Source: an uncultured Flavobacteriia bacterium (GTDB lineage: Bacteria > Bacteroidota > Bacteroidia > Flavobacteriales_D > Crocinitomicaceae). From it: a stretch of 34,858 nucleotides of DNA. The stretch lies in the NCBI GenBank assembly GCA_903873915.1, contig CAIQQH010000128.1, forward strand, positions 1 through 34,858, in the 5' to 3' direction. A program made the position numbers and the translations under genes. The first letter of the stretch is position 1; every line of letters begins with the position of its first letter. Shown here piece after piece: positions 24,840-34,109 of the stretch. Below the pieces are notes generated by a model. It did no database searches, was not told where the DNA came from, and worked only from the letters and a program-made list of their open reading frames with translations.

Positions 24840-27002
24840 TTACTTCACCACCAATGGCAACACTTTGCCACCTACCCCATCGCTTATGCGCAATTGATAC
24901 ACGCCACTCGCAAGGTTCGCCAATGGGATTGTAACAATGTTGATTCCCGCAGCTCCGTTGATGGTCGACTGTGAGATCACTTTTCCACTTATATCGCAAA
25001 CATCCACAGTTAATCGTGTAGCCGTAGGCAACGAAAAGCGCAAATTGGTTTCATTTTCTGCTGGATTTGGAAAGAGGGACAATTCAGATACCTGCATGTC
25101 GTTGGTGATCCCTAATACAAGTTCATCGGACGGCGCACCAGGATAAATATTGATGTCGTCGATGAAGAAGTTGTTTCCATTGTTCCCTTCAAAACGGAAT
25201 TTAAATCTGAAATTCTCTACGAAATAGTCTGGAGTGATGTTGGTCATGTGAACCGTAACCCAATCGCTTGGGAAGGATGGAGACCATTGGGACGTCGCTA
25301 CAAAAGGGGATAAAATGTCTCCATGTATGGTTCTTCGTTGTACCCAATCGTCCCCGCAGTTTTTGCTGATGTACACTTTCAACCATTCATCGGTAGATAA
25401 ATTGCGCTTGCGGTAGGCATAGCGAAAACTTAAGGTTACTGTTCCTGTTGACGGAATGGAAGATAGATCAACGGATGACGAAATCAACTCATCGACATTG
25501 CTGCCAGACTGATTGAAATTCAACAAATGTGTCGATTGATTCCCTGTATATGCTGCGCCAGGGTCAATTTCAAATCCGTTGTTCGCTCCGGGATTGTTGA
25601 TCGTCCAAAAGGGAACGTTTGATAGGTCTGTAATGGATTCAAATCCTTCCCAGAATGGCAATCCTTGCGGGTTTGGAAGCACCGTGATGAAAGAAGTTTT
25701 CTCTTCTGTAGCGTTGTTCGTTCCATCGCTCACAGTCAAGGCAATGGTATATGAACCTGAGTTGTAGAAGCGAATGGCTGGATTTTGAGTTGTGCTTGTG
25801 GATCCCGCGCAAAAGTCCCAATCTACGCCTTGAATTCCTGGCGTTACACTCCAACTCCAAGAACTTGGGTTATGAAAACTTCTATCGTTGAAAAGAACGG
25901 AGTCTCCAGGACACATGCTTGTTCTTGAGGCATCAAAATCAGATCGACACAAAATTTGAGGGTTGTTGATCCCAGTAGCAATGATGTTCGCTGGGGTGAT
26001 CATTGCCGCCATAAAATTGATATCGATGAAGTTCTGAGCCATGATGCCCACTTGATCCATTGAGAACATATTCTGACAAGCGTTATAGCTCATGTAATTT
26101 TCGATTTGATCCGCAGCATCGAATCCATAGGTGTCGTTCACAGGGATCTCAGAACATGAATTAAGTGCGGTTTGACAACCCCAATAGGATTGCTGCTGCG
26201 GAGGGGTATCGCAACAGTAGTCACCCGCTTGATTGCAATCGTCTGTATGACAGCCACTAGATCCATTCCACCCAGCATCAAAGATGTGTTGCAGTCCGAG
26301 CAAGTGCCCCATTTCATGGGTTAAGGTGCGTCCATCTGCCGTAGATGCCGTTTCAATTGTCCCAAAGGAGTCGTGACGAATCAGAATACCATAGTTTGCT
26401 CCATTTGGAAAATACGGCAAGTACGCATAGCCAAGGATGATTCCTGTTCCTCCTCCTGCGATGGAGTTCACTACCCAGATGTTGATGTATTTGTCCATCG
26501 GCCATTGATCAGAACCGCCATTCACAGCGTATTTACACGCATCATCTGCGTTGTACGTCAAGCCTGGTGCGTTTATGCGAACTATCCCATTGGTACAATT
26601 GCCATTGGGATCAATTTGTGCCAAACGAAATTTTACGTCCATCATTCCTGCCTGCGGCGCAAAAGGTGCTAAGGCGGTGTTGCGCGTTGCGGAAGCATCT
26701 GCATTTTGGCGGTTATAATCTGTATTCAAGATCATCAGGGCATCGATGACTTGTTGATCGGAGATGTTTCCCACGCCATTGTCGTGAATGATGTGCACAA
26801 CCACTGGAAGATAGATGGTCGACTTCGGTAGTTCACCTTCACCCTTGGCAGCATTCGTCATCCCTTGGTGCATGCGTTGCTCAAGGTCGGGATATTGCGC
26901 TTTTAACTGTTGAAGAATTTGATCTGTACCGCACCATTTTTCTTGTTGTGCGAAACCCATTAAACCGATAAAAAAAGCGGATATTCCTGCAATAAATCTC
27001 AT
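24840..27002 (-). CDS. T9SS-exported M43-type zinc metalloprotease (second of a tandem pair)
   Basis: This 720-residue secreted protease starts at the ATG at 27002, which places the signal peptide MRFIAGISAFFIGLMGFAQQ at the N-terminus. The in-frame codons further up to 27050 overlap a terminator hairpin. The zinc site is HEMGHLLGLQH (residues 229-239) with the metzincin Met-turn in IENYMSYNACQNMFS, as in pappalysin-like M43 peptidases. A PKD domain (SWSWSVTPGIQG, FYNSGSYTIALTV) and a jelly-roll domain (LSFRYAYRK, FRFEGNNGNNFFIDDINIY) follow. The C-terminal SLFPNPAENE segment is a Por sorting domain. Its order of domains and many blocks are shared with the upstream neighbour. Substrate unknown. 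Confidence 0.9.
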   Translation of the reverse strand: MRFIAGISAFFIGLMGFAQQEKWCGTDQILQQLKAQYPDLEQRMHQGMTNAAKGEGELPKSTIYLPVVVHIIHDNGVGNISDQQVIDALMILNTDYNRQNADASATRNTALAPFAPQAGMMDVKFRLAQIDPNGNCTNGIVRINAPGLTYNADDACKYAVNGGSDQWPMDKYINIWVVNSIAGGGTGIILGYAYLPYFPNGANYGILIRHDSFGTIETASTADGRTLTHEMGHLLGLQHIFDAGWNGSSGCHTDDCNQAGDYCCDTPPQQQSYWGCQTALNSCSEIPVNDTYGFDAADQIENYMSYNACQNMFSMDQVGIMAQNFIDINFMAAMITPANIIATGINNPQILCRSDFDASRTSMCPGDSVLFNDRSFHNPSSWSWSVTPGIQGVDWDFCAGSTSTTQNPAIRFYNSGSYTIALTVSDGTNNATEEKTSFITVLPNPQGLPFWEGFESITDLSNVPFWTINNPGANNGFEIDPGAAYTGNQSTHLLNFNQSGSNVDELISSSVDLSSIPSTGTVTLSFRYAYRKRNLSTDEWLKVYISKNCGDDWVQRRTIHGDILSPFVATSQWSPSFPSDWVTVHMTNITPDYFVENFRFKFRFEGNNGNNFFIDDINIYPGAPSDELVLGITNDMQVSELSLFPNPAENETNLRFSLPTATRLTVDVCDISGKVISQSTINGAAGINIVTIPLANLASGVYQLRISDGVGGKVLPLVVK

Positions 27003-27014
27003 ATTTCTTCCATT

Positions 27015-27041
27015 AAAAAAGGGCCTTCTTTCGAAGACCCT
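27015..27041 (-). terminator. Rho-independent terminator between the two metalloprotease genes
   Basis: Read on the minus strand, AGGGTCTTC pairs with GAAGGCCCT over 9 bp (one T·G wobble) around a GAAA tetraloop (27020-27041). A run of six T follows (27020-27015). It lies 20 bases after the stop of the upstream protease gene and only 13 bases before the ATG of the next. Complete termination here would leave the downstream gene without its leader. Confidence 0.85.
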
Positions 27042-27060
27042 CAATGTCATTTAATCTCTT

Positions 27061-29235
27061 TTATTTCACTACAAACTGCATCGTTTGTTGTATGTCTCCA
27101 AGTGTCAATGTCATGAAGTAGCTGCCAGAAGCCAATTCTATTACCGACATCATTGCAAGGTTTGCTCCAGATGCTGCATTGATCTCTTCTGTGCGAATTA
27201 CTTTTCCTGCCACATCTCTCAATTGAATTGTTGCTTTCTCAGCATTCAGCGCTGTAAACTGAATATTCAACTCGTTCTCTGTGGGATTAGGGAAGAGCGA
27301 CAAGTCTTGAATCAACCCAGCCTCTGCCAATCCTGCCGACACTAAATTGTCTGATGGCCCACCTTGATAGATGTTGATATCATCCAGATAGAAGTTGTTT
27401 CCACCGTTTCCTTCAAAACGGAACTTGTAACGGAAGTTGTCTACCCACTGATCGCTGAAAACATTGATCATGTGCACTGTTGTCCAATCTGCCGCTGTTG
27501 TAGGCTTCCAAGATGATGTGCTCGTCAATGATGACAATGAACTACCTCCCAATGTTTTACGTTGCAACCATGTGCCTCCGCAGTCATTTGTGATGAATAC
27601 TTTTAGCCATTCGTTGTCAGCAGTAGTTTTCTTGCGGTAGGCATAGCGGAAACTTAAGGTAACCGAGCCAACAACACCTGAAAGATCCACTGGAGAAGCA
27701 ATCAATTCGTCGATGTTTGAACCTGTCTGACCGAAGTTCACCACTTTGGCGCATTTCGTTCCTGAATGACTGGTTGTAGATTCGATTGTCCAAGCATTGT
27801 TATTGTTCGGGTTGTACACCTCCCAGTTGTCGAGAGCTGCTAATGAGGTATACGTTTCGAAACCTTCCAAGAATGGAAGAGATGCCGAAGCGGGCAATAC
27901 GCGAACATAGCTCGTTTTTGTTTCTGAATCCGAGTTGCTACCGTCTGTTGCTGTCAATGTTACAGTGTAAAGTCCAGGCGTGGAGTAGGTCACTACAGGA
28001 TTTTGGGCTGTAGATGTTGCTGGAACACCGCCTTGGAAGGTCCATGACCAACCTGTTACTACGTTGTAAGAATCATCCGCAAATTCGATCGAATCCCCCA
28101 CACAAACCGAAGTTTTGTTTGATGTAAATTCAGCTTTACACAACACAAGTGGCGCATTGGCCCCTGTTGCAGTGAGGTTTGCTGTTGTCCATAGTTTATT
28201 TCTTCCACCAGTATTACCTGTACACGCGTTTCGCATGCGTGTTACCTGACCGGGAGTAAACATTTTTGAACAGTAAGAATAATCCATGTAGTTCTCTACG
28301 TTATCGCGGACATCGTACGTCCAATAAGAGTTGATGGAATTGCATGTATTTGCCGTCAATAAGCAAGATGTTACACCAATACAATTTGGGGTATCGGTTA
28401 CAGCATCGTCTGTGCTACAACTAGATGCATTCCCTGGATTGTTATTTCCACCCCACGTGTGATCAAGGTTAAACCAGTGACCAACCTCATGTGTCAATGC
28501 GCGGCTTGTCCCTGTTGAACTGGTTCCAATTGATCCAACATAGTCATGTAAAATCCAAATTCCGTTGTACATCGTTTCACCACCAAAACCGGCAGCAAAA
28601 GGCTTCATGGTATATCCAGCTGCACCGCCAATTTCTCCACAAACGAAGATGTTCAAGTACTTACTACCTGACCATTGTCCTTGATACACATCGTTCCCTG
28701 CGACAATCGCATCTACTTGTGCATTTCCGTCGGCTCCAATATAGCTCATTGATGAAAGTGTGCGCGTAATTCCTTTGAAGCATTGACCATTTGGCGCAAT
28801 CGTCGCCAATACGAATTCGATTTCTACATCTGCAGGCATCCCCTGAAAATCGGATTGTACATTTGCTGCATCGGCATTTTGAAGTCGGTAATCGCGATTA
28901 AAGATTTCAATTTGATTGAAGATTTGTTCGTCGCTGATGTTTTCAATTCCACCATTGTGAAGAACGTGAAATACAACTGGAATTTTATACACTGTACCTT
29001 TGGGCACACTCACACCTGAGTTCTGGTCTTTGAAGCGTTGCACCTCATCGTCCAAAAGAGACTGCGCAAATGCTGGATTTTGTTGAATCATTTGTTGCAA
29101 CTTCTTGTGCTGACCACAGTATTCAACTTTCTCACCATCACGGCAATTTGAAGGGTCAATGGCAGTAGTTTGAGCTATAACGGCTTGGCTAGCAAATAAC
29201 AAACAACCAATAATCCACGAATTCACTATTTTCAT
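27061..29235 (-). CDS. T9SS-exported M43-type zinc metalloprotease (first of a tandem pair)
   Basis: This 724-residue secreted protein begins with the signal peptide MKIVNSWIIGCLLFASQAVIAQ. A pro-region of about 60 residues precedes the M43/pappalysin-like catalytic domain. The zinc motif HEVGHWFNLDH spans residues 249-259 and the Met-turn lies in VENYMDYSYCSKMF. Several paired Cys (CSTDDAVTDTPNC, TSCLLTANTC) suggest disulfides. A PKD domain (GWSWTFQGGVPATSTAQNP), a jelly-roll domain (TLSFRYAYRKK, FEGNGGNNFYLDDINIY) and a sorting domain (DLSLFPNPTENELNIQF) follow. It should be exported through the outer membrane by T9SS. The adjacent downstream gene is a diverged duplicate. A strong terminator follows. 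Confidence 0.92.
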   Translation of the reverse strand: MKIVNSWIIGCLLFASQAVIAQTTAIDPSNCRDGEKVEYCGQHKKLQQMIQQNPAFAQSLLDDEVQRFKDQNSGVSVPKGTVYKIPVVFHVLHNGGIENISDEQIFNQIEIFNRDYRLQNADAANVQSDFQGMPADVEIEFVLATIAPNGQCFKGITRTLSSMSYIGADGNAQVDAIVAGNDVYQGQWSGSKYLNIFVCGEIGGAAGYTMKPFAAGFGGETMYNGIWILHDYVGSIGTSSTGTSRALTHEVGHWFNLDHTWGGNNNPGNASSCSTDDAVTDTPNCIGVTSCLLTANTCNSINSYWTYDVRDNVENYMDYSYCSKMFTPGQVTRMRNACTGNTGGRNKLWTTANLTATGANAPLVLCKAEFTSNKTSVCVGDSIEFADDSYNVVTGWSWTFQGGVPATSTAQNPVVTYSTPGLYTVTLTATDGSNSDSETKTSYVRVLPASASLPFLEGFETYTSLAALDNWEVYNPNNNNAWTIESTTSHSGTKCAKVVNFGQTGSNIDELIASPVDLSGVVGSVTLSFRYAYRKKTTADNEWLKVFITNDCGGTWLQRKTLGGSSLSSLTSTSSWKPTTAADWTTVHMINVFSDQWVDNFRYKFRFEGNGGNNFYLDDINIYQGGPSDNLVSAGLAEAGLIQDLSLFPNPTENELNIQFTALNAEKATIQLRDVAGKVIRTEEINAASGANLAMMSVIELASGSYFMTLTLGDIQQTMQFVVK

Positions 29236-29356
29236 TTTTAACCTTTGAAGTAAATATCCTTGTTTAATATCGCCCTAAATTACATAATGGTTTGCTATTT
29301 GCCTAAAAAACACAAGAGCAACAGGCCTTTTTTTTGGAAATATTCAGTTGTGTTTT

Positions 29357-30058
29357 TTATTCAATCTCGCGGAGCGAACAAACAACTCGATTTATTTCTG
29401 CGTGAACGATCAATCGAAAAAGCTTATCTGAAGCGGCTTCCGGACTGGTCAATTCATCGTTCTTTTTAAGGTCAAGAAAGGTGTCCAAACTGGAAAAATT
29501 AGCCGGCGATGCAGCTCTAATTTTTTCTTGCATGGCAGTATCTATAACTCCGGGTGCGACAGACCAAATGCGCACATCTCTTCCTTTTTCACTTTCTTCC
29601 AGTTGCAGTGTTTCCGAAAAGCGATCGAGGGCTGCCTTTGATGCACAGTATGCCGCCCAACCCGGAATGGCACGGGTTGCTGCGCCCGAACTGATGTTCG
29701 CAATTTTTACGGCACCTTTTGCTTGGTTCAAACATGTCCAGGAAAGATACATCGGCGCCAAGGTGTTGACACGCAGCACCTCCTCGAAATCGGGCTCTTT
29801 TTGATCGCTGATTCGCTGAAGATGTCCAATTTGTCCTGCGTTGTTGATCAGAATAATCTCCTCACTTTCGGCATCAAACTGAATATTCTTCAAGTCGGAG
29901 CTTACTGATAAATCACAGGCTTGAAAGGTGTAATTTTCATGATGAATGTCAGACGTTCGGCCGATGCCAATGACGGAATACCCTTCGTGCAGAAACTTTT
30001 CAGCCACCGCTTTCCCGAGCCCACGTGAGACACCAGTCACATAGACTTTTGTTTTCAT
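29357..30058 (-). CDS. Short-chain dehydrogenase/reductase (sepiapterin reductase-like)
   Basis: This 233-residue NAD(P)-dependent SDR has the cofactor motif TGVSRGLG at the N-terminus, the NNAG motif (LINNAGQIG), a catalytic Ser in NISSGAATR, and the YxxxK pair in YCASK. SVAPGVIDTAMQ follows. The general form matches sepiapterin-reductase/YueD-like SDRs; the substrate is not evident. It starts 5 bases after the stop of the cystathionine enzyme gene on the same strand and is almost surely cotranscribed with it, but no metabolic link is obvious. Confidence 0.88.
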   Translation of the reverse strand: MKTKVYVTGVSRGLGKAVAEKFLHEGYSVIGIGRTSDIHHENYTFQACDLSVSSDLKNIQFDAESEEIILINNAGQIGHLQRISDQKEPDFEEVLRVNTLAPMYLSWTCLNQAKGAVKIANISSGAATRAIPGWAAYCASKAALDRFSETLQLEESEKGRDVRIWSVAPGVIDTAMQEKIRAASPANFSSLDTFLDLKKNDELTSPEAASDKLFRLIVHAEINRVVCSLREIE

Positions 30059-30063
30059 GTGAA

Positions 30064-31203
30064 CTAAGCTAGTGCGAGCGTTAAGTCGGCAATGAGGTCA
30101 TCCGCATCTTCGATCCCCACAGAAAGGCGAATCAAGGAATCTACGACCCCCGTTTTTTCGCGCACTTCCTTTGGAATAGAGGCGTGTGTCATCGTTGCAG
30201 GGTGACCAATCAAAGATTCAACACCGCCCAATGATTCTGCCAAAGCAAAAATCTCCACTTTTTTCACCACCTCCAAGGCGTCTTCAAGACGATTTCCTTT
30301 CAAGGTAAATGAAATCATACCTCCGAAACCACGCATTTGCTTTCGCGCTACATCGTGGTTGGGATGTGTTGGGAATCCAGGCCAGTAAACTTTTTCAATT
30401 TTCGGATGGTTCACCAAGAAGTTGGCTAATTTCTCTCCGTTTTCACAATGACGTTGAACGCGCAAATGCAAGGTTTTGATTCCTCGAAGCACCAAGAAAG
30501 AATCCATCGGTGCAGTAACTGCCCCTGTTGAATTCTGAATGCGGTACATTTCTTTGGCGATTTCTTCATCGTTGCATACCAAAGCACCCATCACCACATC
30601 GGAGTGACCACCGAGGTATTTCGTTACCGAGTGCATCACGATGTCCGCGCCTAAATCCAAAGGATTTTGAAGATAAGGTGTCGCAAAGGTATTGTCTACA
30701 CACAACATTGCCCCTGCTTTTTTCGCGATGGAAGCCATTGCTTCGATATCGATAATATTCATCATTGGGTTGGTAGGTGTTTCCACCCAAATCAACTTTG
30801 TATCTGCATTTACATGCGACTCAACGTTCGTTGGATGTTGCATGTCTACAAAATGAAACTTAATGCCATACTTCTCAAAGATCGTTTTGAAGAGTCGGTA
30901 GCTTCCTCCGTAAAGGTCATTTGTGGAGATCACCTCATCGCCGGGGTTGAGCATTTTAATCACGCAATCGATTGCAGCCAATCCAGATCCAAAACAAGCC
31001 CCAAAATTTCCATTTTCGATCGCCGCAATGTTCTTCTCTAGCGCATGACGTGTCGGATTTAAGGTACGTGAATACTCATATCCTTTGTGGTTTCCAACCC
31101 CATCTTGCACATAAGTGGAGGTTTGATAAATGGGTGTCATGATGGCACCAGTGGATTCATCGGGGTGCACGCCGGCATGTATGGCTTTTGTTGCGAATTT
31201 CAT
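30064..31203 (-). CDS. Cystathionine gamma-synthase / gamma-lyase family PLP enzyme
   Basis: This 379-residue PLP enzyme belongs to the Cys/Met-metabolism (MetB/MetC/CGL) family. The PLP Lys is K195 in HSVTKYLGGHSD. Phosphate-binding YEYSRTLNPT and FGSGLAAID, together with the DxxT block (CVDNTFATPYLQNPLDLGAD), are present. The C-terminal ESLGGVESLIGHPATMTHAS is typical. The family includes both the synthase and the lyase, and residues visible here do not safely separate them, so I leave the gene symbol open. The ATG at 31203 lies just downstream of a good -7 promoter box. The SDR gene follows in the same transcript. Confidence 0.92.
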   Translation of the reverse strand: MKFATKAIHAGVHPDESTGAIMTPIYQTSTYVQDGVGNHKGYEYSRTLNPTRHALEKNIAAIENGNFGACFGSGLAAIDCVIKMLNPGDEVISTNDLYGGSYRLFKTIFEKYGIKFHFVDMQHPTNVESHVNADTKLIWVETPTNPMMNIIDIEAMASIAKKAGAMLCVDNTFATPYLQNPLDLGADIVMHSVTKYLGGHSDVVMGALVCNDEEIAKEMYRIQNSTGAVTAPMDSFLVLRGIKTLHLRVQRHCENGEKLANFLVNHPKIEKVYWPGFPTHPNHDVARKQMRGFGGMISFTLKGNRLEDALEVVKKVEIFALAESLGGVESLIGHPATMTHASIPKEVREKTGVVDSLIRLSVGIEDADDLIADLTLALA

Positions 31204-31229
31204 GAAATTGCGAATTTTGGTTTTGCGGA

Positions 31230-31237
31230 CAAATGTA
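31230..31237 (-). promoter_or_regulatory. Candidate -7 promoter box for the cystathionine enzyme-SDR operon
   Basis: On the minus strand TACATTTG (31237-31230) fits TAnnTTTG. It ends 26 bases before the ATG at 31203, so it would give a leader of roughly 20 bases. No clear -33 TTTG at normal spacing. Confidence 0.45.
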
Positions 31238-31276
31238 CATCAAAGCACACGATTGAATACCTCTAGCAACTAAAAA

Positions 31277-32836
31277 TTATTGCAGTACCACAAGTTTTCC
31301 GCTTTTCGTTTGACCATCGTCGCGGGTGGCATGATAGAAATAAATCCCAGATTTCTCTGCACTTAAATCAACCGTATTGTGCAATGATTGCATCGTCTTT
31401 TGCAGAATGATTCGACCATTCACATCCGTAATCGTCAGTTCCAAGGTATGATGAGACTCCTGTTCCACCTGAAATACGCCATTCGAAGGATTCGGGAAGA
31501 TGTTAAGTTCCTTTTCGATACTGTTTTCATCCAATCCACCAAAAAAGTCGACACAGCCGATATAGCTATCAAGAATCAGCTCGCTGAATTGAAATGCGTT
31601 GGAAACAACTTGAACACCACCCGATTGGTTTGGCGAAAAAGAAAGTGGGGTCAGAATATAGTCATTTGAAGTCAGGGGTTGAGTACCCCATCCACAGGAA
31701 AAGAATCCACCATTGAAAAAGTTCAATGAAGAATCTGCTCGCGATACACCGATGTGGTAATTTGTCATTAATGATGCCCCTTTAACTCCGTAGAGCGGCC
31801 CATTACCAACGACGAAGAAGCCATTATTTGTAGATGGTAATACAGCAAAAGATGCTAAGCCTAAATGAGCCTGCAATTCACCAACACCATTTTTATCTGC
31901 TGAAAGCACAAATCCCATCCAAAACTGCTCCCCTGAACTAAATAAAAAACTAGAGTCTTCTCTTACCGTTACATCAATTGGCATATTCGTACCAAACAAT
32001 TGCGCATCATAAACTTTTGCCCATTGAAATGTTCCATCAACACTTAACTTAACCAGCATTAGTTGGTAAGACGTTGTGTTTACAGAGGAAAAAACAAAAC
32101 TAGAATCTACCACTTCGAGATCGTGAATAATCGTTTCCGGATATGTTTGTGACCATGCCACTGCACCATTCGAGAGGATGCGCATAACTATACTTTCATT
32201 GCCTGCCTTCGGCACAGTTAGAACAAAAGAGCTGTCTGACAAGGCAACAATACGGTAAGCATTTTCTGTTACACTCAAGCCATTAAATACCTTTGACCAA
32301 ATCATATTTCCATTACGATCGTATTTCACCACCAAAAATCCAGCAGTAAATGAGTCGTGTTTTTTTGCCAAAAGCACGATTCCTGAATCCAAAGAACCAC
32401 ATGCGGCTTCATAGGTATTGTAGGGCATCAATTGGTCTTTAACAGTGCGTGTCCAAAGGGTATCGCCATTTCTTGAAATCTTTGCACAAAACGCATTCAG
32501 AGCGATGCCATCATTACTTTGAGATTGTCCCGCAACGATAAAACTAGAATCCTTTAAAACATTAATGGTTTTGATCAATACGTTATCCGTTTGAACAGTT
32601 CCCGAAGCACCAGCAAGGCTCTTTCCCCAGAGAATATTGCCCAAAGAATCAAGACGCATGATGCCTGACTGCGTCCAATTGTACTGCGAAGCGATGACAA
32701 GTCCACCGTCTCCTGAGGAAGTTACAGACTGGCCTTTCAAGTCGAGATTGCCTGTGTAGTAGACCTTGGAGTACAGCGAGTCTTGTGCGTAGGCAACAGT
32801 CGTTGCGATAAAAAAGGCAAGGATAAGTGTTTTCAT
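31277..32836 (-). CDS. T9SS-exported protein with propeller-like repeats, function unknown
   Basis: This 519-residue protein has a signal peptide (MKTLILAFFIATTVAYAQ). A repeating pattern of about 55 residues ends in the form (D/N)-x-x-G-(N/D/T)-x-x-W-(G/T/S/A)-(K/R/Q): LGNILWGKSL, NGDTLWTRTV, NGNMIWSKVF, NGAVAWSQTY, DGTFQWAKVY. It suggests a beta-propeller of the kind common in Bacteroidota delta-60 or PQQ-like surface proteins. The C-terminus from LNIFPNPSNGVFQVE to GKLVVLQ is a type A Por secretion sorting domain. No catalytic motif is seen. It should be exported by T9SS and is probably surface-bound or released. Confidence 0.85.
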   Translation of the reverse strand: MKTLILAFFIATTVAYAQDSLYSKVYYTGNLDLKGQSVTSSGDGGLVIASQYNWTQSGIMRLDSLGNILWGKSLAGASGTVQTDNVLIKTINVLKDSSFIVAGQSQSNDGIALNAFCAKISRNGDTLWTRTVKDQLMPYNTYEAACGSLDSGIVLLAKKHDSFTAGFLVVKYDRNGNMIWSKVFNGLSVTENAYRIVALSDSSFVLTVPKAGNESIVMRILSNGAVAWSQTYPETIIHDLEVVDSSFVFSSVNTTSYQLMLVKLSVDGTFQWAKVYDAQLFGTNMPIDVTVREDSSFLFSSGEQFWMGFVLSADKNGVGELQAHLGLASFAVLPSTNNGFFVVGNGPLYGVKGASLMTNYHIGVSRADSSLNFFNGGFFSCGWGTQPLTSNDYILTPLSFSPNQSGGVQVVSNAFQFSELILDSYIGCVDFFGGLDENSIEKELNIFPNPSNGVFQVEQESHHTLELTITDVNGRIILQKTMQSLHNTVDLSAEKSGIYFYHATRDDGQTKSGKLVVLQ

Positions 32837-32924
32837 GTCAATGATTTGAGGTGTAAGTTGGACAAAAAAACGACAATCGGCAATGATTTAGGTCTGTTTT
32901 TTCAAAATAGGGTATGCAGAAACA

Positions 32925-34109
32925 CTACTCTTCCAATTTCGCTGCTGCCTTCAATTCCTCTTGCTTCCGTTTAATCAACTCGGGGTTTAGAACGATCAAT
33001 TTTTCAACTGGCATGATCGGCTCAGAGGTCAATGGGAACAAATCCATCAACTCACCACTGTAGTAGAACTCATAGCACAAACCACCAAAGGTATACTCAC
33101 GTTCTGCGACATTGAAATTCGATCCTCCAACCTTTGGGTGTTTGCTCGGCTTGCTTTTATGGAAACCTAAGTTATACAAAGTAGCGATGATTTCAGGTCG
33201 AAAAGCCAATGTAAACCCTGCTTTTTCCCAATGAGCTTGGTATTGGCGAATTAAAAATGCCGTGTAGAGGTACGAATAATAGTGGTCTCCACCCTTGATT
33301 AAGCGTTGAATGGTTTTGAGTTTGTGCGATTCAATGCTCGCATCCACCACATCAGGGAAGGAATCGTTTACGTTGATGCAATTTTGGAAATAATCGCCCG
33401 CATAAAAATCGGAATTTCTATTGAACACATTGCTTTCAATACGCAGGGCAGTGTGTTGAAGGATTCCCGTAACACCGTACCCACGATTTGTAGGCATCAT
33501 CAAGCGGTTGAACGGCATGACATATTGTTTGAATTTCTCACGACCTGAATTGAACATCCGCACTTGTTCACCCACCAGACACATCACCAACAATCGAGAT
33601 TCCACGCCTGTAATTCGAGAAACTGAATCAATCGCTGCTTTATCGCGTGACACAGAAGTGCAAAAGTCTTTCCAAGCCTGAGAATGTGCCCAAGGATAGA
33701 GCGATGTAGATTGTTTGGAATATGAGTTGTCAATCTTCTTAAATGCCGTTTGAACTGACTTGTCTTTTTTCAAAAAAATGCGCACCGCATCAAGCATACG
33801 ATCTGCGATTTTTACATCACTCGTTTTCAGGTATGCCGAAAGAATAATCTCCGCATTTTTAGGATACTTATCGGAAAGCACGCCGATTTTTTGATAGATC
33901 CGAACGCGAAGGGCTTGCTGTTGTGATGAATCTAAATCTTTGTCACTTTTTGTAGACACCTTGTCAAAATATCTATTGTTAATGTCCACATCCCCCGCAT
34001 CGTGCGTCCACTTCATCTTTACCGCCAATGCTGTAAACATTAAAAATAAAGCCGCCGCGGCCAATAAATGAACGATAACTTTGTACGAAATGATGAATGC
34101 TTTTTTCAC
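32925..34109 (-). CDS. Uncharacterised membrane-anchored protein (possible lysozyme-like fold)
   Basis: This 394-residue protein has one N-terminal transmembrane helix (about residues 10-30, VIVHLLAAAALFLMFTALAV) and a large extracytoplasmic part. The start is GTG at 34109. A helical segment (about 40-140) is followed by VSRITGVESRLLVMCLVGEQVRMF. The final third has FRPEIIATLYNLGFHKSKP, KVGGSNF and FGGLCYEFYYSGELMDLFP. The E-x-R...E layout and the LYNLGF segment faintly recall DUF1402/lytic-transglycosylase-like proteins. I cannot confirm that relation. It is followed after 88 bases by the T9SS cargo gene on the same strand. Confidence 0.7.
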   Translation of the reverse strand: MKKAFIISYKVIVHLLAAAALFLMFTALAVKMKWTHDAGDVDINNRYFDKVSTKSDKDLDSSQQQALRVRIYQKIGVLSDKYPKNAEIILSAYLKTSDVKIADRMLDAVRIFLKKDKSVQTAFKKIDNSYSKQSTSLYPWAHSQAWKDFCTSVSRDKAAIDSVSRITGVESRLLVMCLVGEQVRMFNSGREKFKQYVMPFNRLMMPTNRGYGVTGILQHTALRIESNVFNRNSDFYAGDYFQNCINVNDSFPDVVDASIESHKLKTIQRLIKGGDHYYSYLYTAFLIRQYQAHWEKAGFTLAFRPEIIATLYNLGFHKSKPSKHPKVGGSNFNVAEREYTFGGLCYEFYYSGELMDLFPLTSEPIMPVEKLIVLNPELIKRKQEELKAAAKLEE

